From contig NC_053392.1 in NCBI RefSeq assembly GCF_905171765.1, positions 449,908,722 to 449,972,721 of the forward strand: a DNA stretch of 64,000 bases, given 5' to 3'. A program made the translations under genes and the position numbers. Below, one piece after another: positions 55,538-64,000 of the stretch. The stretch is from Bufo bufo. Its lineage: Eukaryota; Chordata; Amphibia; Anura; Bufonidae. The stretch's first letter is position 1. Each line of letters begins with the position of its first letter. The notes under the pieces are model-generated. The model made no database searches and had not been told where the DNA came from. It worked only from the letters and a program-made list of their open reading frames with translations.

Positions 55538-55875
55538 TAAATGAGTGAAAGCGGTGTGGTGTGGAAAGCATACTGAAAGGGAGTCTCGGTGGAACGGAAC
55601 GAGGATTGAAGACTTTAGCATGATGTTTGGAGATAGGCGTTGGTCAGCGTGTGGATCTAAGAAAAATATTGTTTTTGCAGCGTATGTTATTAATGCAATA
55701 TTACACTATCAGAGGCTTTATGTCTTTCTCTGAATGAGATAGAGGGACAAATTTACAAAAGTGTTTGCACCTGTTTTTAGTCTCAAAAATGCTGTTTTAG
55801 ACAGTCTTATTTTTTTAGTCACATTTACTATTGAAAATGTGCCTGTTTTAGAGGTGTGATGGAAATAGTCTGAAC
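55538..55875. other. remaining right arm and unassigned flank
   Basis: Continues the inverted repeat to about 55740 (CTTTATGTCTTTCTCTGAAT). After that, nothing recognised before the LTR-like start at 55876. Confidence 0.4.
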
Positions 55876-56161
55876 TGTGTTAAGTTTTCGTCAGTTGTTT
55901 GTGCCTCACAGTTACCTTAAGACCAGATAGAACCTGATTAGGGATGAGCGAACCCGAACTGTATAGTTCGGGTTCGTACCGAATTTTGGGGTGTCCGTGA
56001 CACGGACCCGAACCCGAACATTTTCGTAAAAGTCCGGGTTCGGGTTCGGTGTTCGGCGCTTTCTTGGCGCTTTTTGAAAAGCTGCAAAGCAGCCAATCAA
56101 CAAGCGTCATACTACTTGCCCCAAGAGGCCATCAAAGCCATGCCTACTATTGGCATGGCTG

Positions 56162-56200
56162 TGATTGGCCAGTGCAGCATCTGACCAAGCCTCTATATAA
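56162..56200 (+). promoter_or_regulatory. candidate core promoter of the hAT transposase
   Basis: CTATATAA at 56193-56200 lies about 25 bases downstream of an inverted CCAAT box (GATTGGCC, 56163-56170). Transcription would start near 56225-56230, about 1.07 kb before the first transposase codon, leaving room for a 5' intron. Confidence 0.5.
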
Positions 56201-56449
56201 GCTTGGGTCACGTAGCGCTGCACGTCAATCTGCTGTGCTTAGTGTAGGGAGAGGTTGCAGCTGCGACGTTAGGGCGAGATTAGGCAGATTAACTCCTCCA
56301 AAACACTTAAGACAGTGATCGATCTACAGCTGTGGATCATTGAACTGCTGCTATTCAATTGCTCACTGTTTTTAGGCTGCCCAGAGCGTTTTTCAGTGAC
56401 TTTTTTCTGGGGTAATCAGCGGCCATTTTGTGGCTTGTGGTGTGCCAGC

Positions 56450-56700
56450 ACAAGCTGCCACCAAGTCCATTTAACCATCAATAGTGTGGTTATTTTTTGC
56501 TATATCCTACATCAGGGGCAAGCTGCCACCAAGTCCATTTAACCATCAATAGTGTGGTTATTTTTTGGCTATATCCTACATCAGGGGCAAGCTGCCACCA
56601 AGTCCATTTAACCATCAATAGTGTGGTTATTTTTTGGCTATATCCTACATCAGGGGCAAGCTGCCACCAAGTCCATTTAACCATCAATAGTGTGGTTATT
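56450..56700 (+). repeat. 69-bp tandem repeat, about 3.7 units
   Basis: The unit is CAAGCTGCCACCAAGTCCAT followed by TTAACCATCAATAGTGTGGT and TATTTTTTGGCTATATCC...; copies are almost identical. It lies in the hAT 5' region. Confidence 0.95.
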
Positions 56701-57140
56701 TAAATCTATCCCTAAAAGGGTATATTAGATTCAAGGTGCTGATAGGGTCATTCTCAATAACTTCACACACACGCTACTGTGCATATCCAAGTCTAATTCT
56801 GTCCGTAAACGTATACCTGTCACCCAGCGCCTAAATAATGTTCCTCAAATTTATATTCATCCAAATCTGTCATTATTGCTTTAGCTGGTCAAGTTATTTA
56901 GTATCCGTCAAAGCACAGTTTTTGTTCTGGGTTGAAATACAATTCCCAATTTTGCAATTCTCTAAATTAGTGGTTTCTGCTGTATCAGGCCTACTTTAAA
57001 TCTATCCCTAAAAGGGTATATAAGATTCAAGGTGCAGATAGGGTTATTCTCAATAACTTCACACACACGCTACTGTGCAATTCCAAGTCTAATTCTGTCC
57101 GTAAACGTATACCTGTCATCCAGCGCCTAAATACTAGGCC
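56700..57140 (+). repeat. 297-bp spaced direct duplication in the hAT 5' region
   Basis: AAATCTATCCCTAAAAGGGT at 56701 recurs at about 56998, each followed by GATTCAAGGTGC...CACACACGCTACTGTGC and GTCCGTAAACGTATACCTGT. Confidence 0.85.
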
Positions 57141-57300
57141 TCAAATTTATATTCAGCTAAATCTGTCATTACTGCTGTGCCTGTATTAGTGTAATACGGT
57201 ACCTAAATAGCTAGCCAGATAGTGTTAGGTGTCTGTAAAAAAAAGGCCTGAATTTGAATTCAATACATTGGGCCAAATAATATTTTTCTTATTGTGGTGA

Positions 57301-60300
57301 ATGGTAACAATAAGGAAAACATCTAGTAAGGGACGCGGACATGGTCGTGGTGGTGTTAGTGGACCCTCTGGTGCTGGGAGAGGACGTGGCCGTTCTGCCA
57401 CAGCCACACGTCCTAGTGAACCAACTACCTCGGGTCCCAGTAGCCAGCAGAATTTACAGCGATATTTGGTGGGGCCCAATGCCGTTCTAAGGATGGTAAG
57501 GCCTGAGCAGGTACAGGCATTAGTCAATTGGGTGGCCGACAGTGGGTCCAGCACGTTCACATTATCTCCCACCAAGTCTTCTGCAGAAAGCGCACAGATG
57601 GCGCATGAAAACCAAGCCCATCAGTCTGTCACATCACCCCCATGCATATCAGGGAAACTGTCTGAGCCTCAAGTTATGCAGCAGTCTCTTATGCTGTTTG
57701 AAGACTCTGCTGGCAGGGTTTCCCAATGGCATCCACCTAGCCCTTCCCCAGGGGTGGAAGAGATAGAATGCACTAACGCACAACCACTTATGTTTCCTGA
57801 TGATGAGGACATGGGAATACCACCTCAGCACGTCTCTGATGATGACGAAACACAGGTGCCAATTGCTGCGTCTTTCTGCAGTGTGCAGACTGAACAGGAG
57901 GTCAGGGATTAAGACTGTGTGGAAGACGATGCAGGGGACGATGAGGTCCTAGACCCCACATGGAATGAAGGTCGTGCCACTGACTTTCACAGTTCAGAGG
58001 AAGAGGCAGTGGTGAGACCGAGCCAACAGCGTAGCAAAAGACAAAGAGGGAGCAGTGGGCAAAATCAGAACACCCGCCGCCAAGAGACTCCGCCTGCTAC
58101 TGACCGCCGCCATCTGGGACCGAGCACCCCAAAGGCACCTTCAAGGAGTTCCCTGGCATGGCACTTCTTCAAACAATGTGCTGACGACAAGACCCGAGTG
58201 GTTTGCACGCTGTGCCATCAGAGCCTGAAGTGAGGCATTAACGTTCTGAACCTTAGCACAACCTGCATGACCAGGCACCTGCATGCAAAGCATGAACTGC
58301 AGTGGAGTAAATACCTTAAAAACAAGGAAGTCACTCAGGCTCCCCCTGCTACCTCTTCTGCTGCTGCTGCCTCGGCCTTTTCTGCTGCTGCCGCCTCGGC
58401 CTCTTCCTCCGCCTCTGGAGGAACGTTGGCACCTGCCGCCCAGCAAACATGGGATGTACCACCAACACCACCACCTGCGTCACCAAGCATCTCAACCATG
58501 TCACACGGCAGCGTTCAGCTCTCCATCTCACAAACATTTGAGAGAAAGCGTAAATTCCCACCTAGCCACCCTTGATCCCTGGCCCTGAATGCCAGCATTT
58601 CTAAACTACTGGCCTATGAAATGCTGTCATTTAGGCTGGTGGACACATACAGCTTCAAACAGCTCATGTCGCTTGCTGTCCCACAGTATGTTGTTCCCAG
58701 CCGGCACTACTTCTCCAAGAGAGCCGTGCCTTCCCTGCACAACCAAGTATCCGATAAAATCAAGTGTGCACTGCGCAACGCCATCTGTGGCAAGGTCCAC
58801 CTAACCACAGATACGTGGACCAGTAAGCACGGCCAGGGACGCTATATCTCCCTAACTGCACACTGGGTAAATGTAGTGGCGGCTGGGCCCCAGGCGGAGA
58901 GCTGTTTGGCGCACGTCCTTCCGCCGCCAAGGATCGCAGGGCAACATTCTTTGCCTCCTGTCTCCTCCTCCTCCTCAGCTTCCTCCTCCTCTTCTTCCAC
59001 CTGCTTATCCAGTCAGCCACACACCTTCACCACCAACTTCAGCACAGCCCGGGGTAAACGTCAGCAGGCCATTCTGAAACTCATATGTTTGGGGGACAGG
59101 CCCCACACCGCACAGGAGTTGTGGCGGGGTATAGAACAACAGACCGACGAGTGGTTGCTGCCGGTGAGCCTCAAGCCCGGCCTGGTGGTGTGCGATAATG
59201 GGCGAAATCTCGTTGCAGCTCTGAGACTAGCCGATTTGACGCACATCCCTTGCCTGGCGCATGTGCTGAATTTGGTGGTGCAGAAGTTCATTCGCAACTA
59301 CCCCGACATGTCAGAGCTGCACATGCTGGACAGACTGTGCGAGCAGCAGCAGGCCATAGTGGAGTTTCAGCTGCAGCACGCACGGGTCAGTCGCACTGCG
59401 GAACAGCACCACTTCACCACCAATGACTGCGCCTCCATGCGAGACCTGTGTGCCCTGTTGCGCTGTTTCGAGTACTCCACCAACATGGCCAGCGGCGATG
59501 ACGCTGTTTTCAGCGTTACAATACCACTTCTATGTCTCCTTGAGAAAACACTTAGGGCGATGATGGAAGAGGAGGTGGCCCAGGAGGAGGAGGAGGAAGA
59601 GGGGTCATTTTTAGCACTTTCAGGCCAGTCTCTTCGAAGTGACTCAGAGGGAGGTTTTTTGCAACAGCAGAGGCCAGGTACAAATGTGGCCAGACAGGGC
59701 CCACTACTGGAGGACGAGGAGGATGAGGATGAAGCATGTTCACAGCGGGGTGGCACCCAACGCAGCTCGGGCCCATCACTGGTGCGTGGCTGGGGGGAAA
59801 CGCAGGACGATGGCGATACGCCTCCCACAGAGGACAGCTTGTCCTTACCTCTGGGCAGCCTGGCACACATGAGCGACTACATGCTGCAGTGCCTGCGCAA
59901 CGACAGCAGAGTTGCCCACATTTTAACGTGTGCGGACTACTGGGTTGCCACCCTGCTGTATCCACTGTACAAAGACAATGTGCCCACCTTTCTTCCTGCA
60001 CTGGAGCGTGATAGGAAGATGCGCGCGCACAAGCGCACGTTGGTAGACGCGCTACTGAGAGCATTCCCAAATGTCACAGGGGAACAAGTGGAAGCCCAAG
60101 GCGAAGGCAGAGGAGGAGCAAGAGGTCGCCAACGCAGCTGTGTCACGGCCAGCTCCTCTGATGGCAGGGTTAGCATGGCAGAGATGTGGAAAAGTTTTGT
60201 CACCACGCCACAGCTAACTGCACCACCACCTGATACGGAACGTGTTAGCAGGAGGCAACATTTCACTAACATGGTGGAACAGTACGTGTGCACACCCCTC

Positions 60301-60561
60301 CACGTACTGACTGATGGTTCGGCCCCATTCAACTTCTGGGTCTCCAAATTGTCCACGTGGCCAGAGCTAGCCTTTTATACCTTGAAGGTGCTGGCCTGCC
60401 CGGCAGCCAGCGTTTTGTCTGAACGTGTATTCAGCACGGCAGGGGGCGTCCTTACAGACAAACGCAGCCGCCTGTCTACAGCCAATGTGGACAAGCTGAC
60501 GTTCATAAAAATGAACCAGGCATGGATCCCACAGGACCTGTCCATCCCTTGTGCAGATTAG
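57301..60561 (+). pseudogene. hAT transposase (BED finger), one frame with three stops
   Basis: All pieces lie in one frame over 1086 codons with no frameshift: 57301-57912, then stop TAA; 57913-58233, stop TGA; 58234-58575, stop TGA; 58576-60561. The start is a basic Gly/Arg region (KGRGHGRGGVSG), then an acidic region (DDEVLDPTWNEG), then a BED finger (CTLCHQSLK, a TGA inside the finger, then CMTRHLHAKHE). The catalytic core has D in LTTDTWTSKHGQGRY (about 58809), D in VVCDNGRNLVAAL (59194) and E in SVLSERVFSTAGG (60421), with hATC after it. The core jumps from NYPDMSEL to HMLDRLCEQQ near 59320. The roughly 60 residues with the conserved PTRWNST motif, still readable in the fossil at 34.1 kb, are deleted. 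Two of the stops are TGA where CGA could be ancestral, consistent with CpG decay. The protein would not be functional. Confidence 0.92.
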
Positions 60562-60689
60562 ACATTAACTACCTCCCCTTAACAATATATTATTGTACTC
60601 CAGGGCACTTCCTCATTCAATCCTATTTTTATTTTCATTTTACCATTATATTGCAGGGCAACCCAAAGTTGAATGAACCTCTCCTCTGT

Positions 60690-61760
60690 CTGGGTGCCGG
60701 GGCCTAAAAATATCTGACAGTGGCCTGTTCCAGTGGTGGGTGACATGACGCCTGATTCTCTGCTATGACATGAAGACTGATTCTCTGCTGACATGAAGCC
60801 AGATTCTCTGCTATGGGACCTCTCTCCTCTGCCTGGGTGCCTGGGCCTAAATATGTGACAAGGACTGTTCCAGTGGTGGGTAACGTGAAGCATGATTCTC
60901 TGCTGACATGAAGCCAGATTCTCTGCTATGGGACCTCTCTCCTCTGTCTGGGTGCCGGGGCCTAAATATATGACAATGGACTGTTCCAGTGGTGGGTGAC
61001 GTGAAGCCTGATTCTCTGCTATGGCATGAAGACTGATTCTCTGCTGACATGAAACCTGAATCTCTGTTATGGGACCTCTCTCCTCTGCCTGGGTGCCTGT
61101 TCCAGTGGTGGGTGACGTGAAGCCTGATTCTCTGCTATGGCATGAAGACTGATTCTCTGCTGACATGAAACCTGAATCTCTGTTATGGGACCTCTCTCCT
61201 CTGTCTGGGTGCCGGGGCCTAAATATATGACAATGGACTGTTCCAGTGGTGGGTGACGTGAAGCCTGATTCTCTGCTATGGCATGAAGACTGATTCTCTG
61301 CTGACATGAAGCCAGATTCTATGTTATGGGACCTCTCTCCTCTGTCTGGGTGCCGGGGCCTAAAAATATCTGACAGTGACCTGTTCCAGTGGTGGGTGAC
61401 ATGAAGCCTGATTCTCTGCTATGACATGAAGACTGATTCTCTGCTGACATGAAGCCTGAATCTCTGCTATGGGACCTCTCTCCTCTGCCTGGGTCTAAAT
61501 ATCTGAAAATGGACTGTTCCAGTGGTGGGTGACGTGAAGCCTGATTCTCTGCTATGACATGAAGACTGATTCTCTGCTGACATGAAGCCAGATTCTATGT
61601 TATGGGACCTCTCTCCTCTGCCTGGGTGCCGGGGCCTAAATATCTGACAATGGACTGTTCCAGTGGTGGGTGACGTGAAGCCTGATTATCTGCTATGGCA
61701 TGAAGACTGATTTTCTGCAGACATGAAACCTGATTCTCTGCTATGGGACCTCTCTCCAAT
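60690..61760 (+). repeat. tandem repeat of about 115-145 bp (8 units), hAT 3' region
   Basis: Units contain CTCTCCTCTGTCTGGGTGCC, GGACTGTTCCAGTGGTGGGT and repeated GCCTGATTCTCTGCT / GACATGAAG words. Unit length varies because the inner CTGATTCTCTGCTATG motif is itself repeated. Minus-strand open frames across it are artefacts. Confidence 0.92.
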
Positions 61761-62397
61761 TGATATTGGTTAATTTTTTATTTATTTTATTTTTATTTTT
61801 ATTCATTTCCCTATCCACATTTGTTTGCAGGGGATTTAACTACATTTTGCTGCCTTTTGCAGCCCTCTAGCCCTTTCCTGGGCTGTTTTACAGACTTTTT
61901 AGTGCCGAAAAGTTCGGGTCCCCATTGACTTCAATGGGGTTCGGGACGAAGTTCAGGTAAACATTTCCGGGAAGTTCGGTCGAACTTCTCGAACCCGAAC
62001 ATCCAGGTGTTCGCTCAACTCTAAACCTGATCTTTCTTATTTTCATATGATGCACTGCTAAAGAATGCTAACCTTGAGATAAGAAGCTAAACATGCTTTT
62101 TAACTACTAAGATGCTGTTAGTATAGTCAGCAAGTATTGCCTTATATGAATACCTAATCAAATTACTAGCTTCGATTTCTGCCCCCTTGACTGTGTGTCC
62201 TATGGTCCATAAAACTGTATGTTTTGAAAATAAAGGTGGGAAAATTGCTTGAGAACGCATCAGAGTCTGTGTCCTGTGTGTGTGATTCTCCTCTAAGCTC
62301 GTATATTCTTTTATCCAAGTAGGAGCCGTGCTGGGAAAGGCAGAAGAGTGTAAGTTACTCTCACGGAGGCATTCACCTATTTTGATTTTTTTTAGAC

Positions 62398-62871
62398 TGT
62401 GTGGGGATTCGCTCTGGTAGTTAGGACTAGCGGATGCAGTATGGAGGTAAAGTACACAGTTCTTGAATCAAACAGCGATGTTTATTCACACATTGGTGTA
62501 TAACAAGATGCAGATAAGGTGTATCACAAAACGCAGGTGGCTTGGTGTTTGTTCACACACAAGGAAAGTCCATAAACAATAAATGTCACCTTTTCTCCTG
62601 GGTGTTAATTCACACCATGTTAGCAGTCCAGCCTAGTCAAGTCCATAGGCAGCCTGTTCGCCTTTAGAGGGGCCTGAGTCCTCCAGCCCTGCTCAAACCT
62701 GAAATCCCAGCACAGCCCTCAGTTCACAGCACACAGACTCCTGAGCTTCACTATCAGAGGGAGATAAATCCACCACAGCTGGCAGTGCTGGATGGTTTTT
62801 ATAGCAAAAAAAAACTGCAAAAAAAGCCAGTGGAGAGAATATATCCAAAATAGTATCAATTTTATTGTATA
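62398..62871. mobile_element. possible LTR cut by the mariner-type element
   Basis: Starts TGTGGGGATTCGCTCTGG and contains GATGTTTATTCACACATTGG, text of the kind found in antisense frog LTRs. Its right part would lie beyond the mariner-type insertion, outside the window. No duplication can be checked. Confidence 0.3.
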
Positions 62872-64000
62872 GGGTGGGCCATTTATATATGGATACACCT
62901 TAATAAAATGGGAATGGTTGGTGATATTAACTTCCTGTTTGTGGCACATTAGTATATGTGAGGGGGGAAACTTTTCAAGATGGGTGGTGACCATGGCGGC
63001 CATTTTGAATCCAACTTTTGTTTTTTCAATAGGAAGAGGGTCAAACTTATTGGGAATTTCACAAGAAAAACAATGGTGTGCTTGGTTTTTACATAACTTT
63101 ATTCTTTCATGAGTTATTTACAAGTTTCTGACCACTTATAAAATGTGTTCAATGTGCTGCCCATTGTGTTGGATTGTCAATGCAACCCTCTTCTCCCACT
63201 CTTCACACACTGATAGCAACACCGCAGGAGAAATGCTAGCACAGGCTTCCAGTATCCGTAGTTTCAGGTGCTGCACATCTAGACAATCTAGACAATTGCC
63301 TTCAGATGACCCCAAAGATAAAAGTCTAAGGGGGTCAGATCGGGAGACCTTGGGGGCCATTCAATTGGCCCACAACGACCAATCCACTTTCCAGGAACGA
63401 GGCACCTGCTCGGACCTGACACCCATAATGTGGTGGTGCACCATCTTGCTGGAAAAACTCAGGGAACGTGCCAGCTTCATTGCATAAAGAGGGAAACACA
63501 TCATCATGTAGCAATTTCGCATATCCAGTGGCCTTGAGGTTTCCATTGATTAAGAATGGCCCCACTATCTTTGTACCCCATATACCACACCATACCATAA
63601 TTTTTTTTGTTCCAACAGTCTTGGAGGGATCTATCCAATGTGGGTTAGTGTCAGACCAATAGCGGTGGTTTTGTTTGTTAACTTCACCATTCACATAAAA
63701 GTTTGCCTCATCACTGAACAAAATCTTCTGCGTAAACTGAGGGTCCTGTTCCAATTTTTGTTTTGCCCATTCTGCAAATTCAGTGCGCCGATCTGGGTCA
63801 TCCTTGTTGAGATGCTGCCATAGCTGGAGTTTGTAATGGTGCCATTTGTGAGTAGCTAATATCTGCCGAAGGGATGATCGGCTAATGCCACTCTCCAGTG
63901 ACATGCGGCGAGTGCTACGCTGTGGGCTCTTGCTGAATGAAGCTAGGACAGCCACTGATGTTTCTTCATTAGAGACAGATTTCATGCGTCCACATTTTGG
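62872..64000 (-). mobile_element. mariner/Tc-type transposon, left part
   Basis: TA (62870-62871) is followed by GGGTGGGCCATTTATATATG, the start of a long terminal inverted repeat. The transposase reads on the minus strand. The other end lies outside the window. Confidence 0.75.
63135..63985 (-). pseudogene. mariner/Tc-type transposase with DDD-like triad, frameshifted
   Basis: The minus strand gives a helix-turn-helix (STRRMSLESGISRSSLRQIL), the first Asp in KILFSDEANFYVNG, IMVWCGIWGTKIVGPF, and the second Asp in FFQQDGAPPHYG. The frame then shifts. Another frame supplies GPIEWPPRSPDLTPLDFYLW, with Asp rather than Glu at the third position. By counting bases the spacing between second and third acidic residues is about 39. 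The C-terminal part runs to about 63135. The N-terminus is cut by the window edge. At least one indel makes this copy inactive. Confidence 0.85.

Larger units (their letters stand above)
55939..62023 (+). mobile_element. hAT transposon with both ends, 6.1 kb
   Basis: The perfect 8-bp duplication AACCTGAT (55931-55938, 62024-62031) flanks ends TAGGGATGAGCGAAC and, inverted, TAGAGTTGAGCGAAC. Subterminal sequence is rich in GAACCCGAAC and TTCGGGTTCG words on both sides, probable transposase binding sites. Inside are a TATA promoter, 5' tandem repeats, a transposase reading frame and 3' tandem repeats. It inserted in LTR-like sequence. Confidence 0.93.
55876..62397 (+). mobile_element. possible retroviral-type LTR split by the hAT transposon
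   Basis: TGTGTTAAGTTTTCGTCAG (55876) begins a stretch that continues after the hAT at 62024 and contains CATAAAACTG (62211-62220) and AATAAAGG (62230-62237), a TATA-like box and poly-A signal in LTR order. No clear right end or duplication was found. No viral coding sequence is present. Confidence 0.35.

Noticed and set aside
59367..60070. Long antisense frames over the hAT transposase
   Set aside because: Shadows of the GC-rich sense frame, with no features of their own.
60579..61307. 242-codon minus-strand open frame
   Set aside because: Antisense reading of the hAT 3' tandem repeats.

Overview
The window looks like nuclear DNA of a frog or toad (anuran amphibian). The evidence is the mix of repeat families rather than any single gene. 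It holds T2-type MITEs (TTAA duplications with TTAAAGG-like ends), many hAT elements with internal minisatellites, Tc1/mariner and piggyBac transposons, CR1-like LINEs, Penelope-like elements (PLEs) and gypsy-type LTRs, nested inside one another. Almost nothing here is host coding sequence. The best host-gene candidate is one exon at 4107-4278 (minus), and a broken Myb/SANT-like gene may lie at 27.6-32.3 kb. The species assignment is an inference.

Layout. 0-2.8 kb: a gypsy-like retrotransposon in minus orientation (pol and gag fragments, primer-binding site, LTR), cut by a hAT-type fragment. 2.8-6.7 kb: the least repeat-dense stretch, with the candidate exon and two Harbinger-type MITEs. 6.7-14.9 kb: diverged minisatellites and CR1-like LINEs, interrupted by a frameshifted Tc1, a T2-MITE, a hAT MITE and an LTR. 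15-16.5 kb: hAT fossils and a tandem repeat. 16.5-43.1 kb: a large block bounded by two inverted copies of one 5'-truncated PLE. It contains three hAT elements with intact target-site duplications (two of them minisatellite-rich), a duplicated mobile minisatellite block, the Myb/SANT-like exons, and a minus-strand hAT fossil that was itself hit by a hAT, which was in turn hit by a T2-MITE. 43.4-52.6 kb: a Tc1 split by a 7.6-kb piggyBac whose 650-codon transposase is uninterrupted and whose 3' half is a tandem array of palindromes. 52.6-55.8 kb: an inverted pair of unassigned repeats holding a solo LTR, a 737-bp near-perfect palindromic T2-MITE and a Harbinger-type MITE. 55.9-62.0 kb: a complete-ended hAT transposon (8-bp duplication AACCTGAT) whose transposase frame carries three stops and a core deletion. 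62.4-64 kb: LTR-like sequence cut by a mariner-type element that runs off the window.

These parts do not form a pathway; they record successive insertions. The relative order can be read from nesting: old minisatellite/hAT substrate, then PLEs, then hAT, LTR and MITE insertions, with the piggyBac younger than the Tc1 it split. The only open frame in the window that looks like a complete enzyme is the piggyBac transposase. It is a plausible source of activity for elements with TTAA sites, but the sequence alone does not show that it is expressed.
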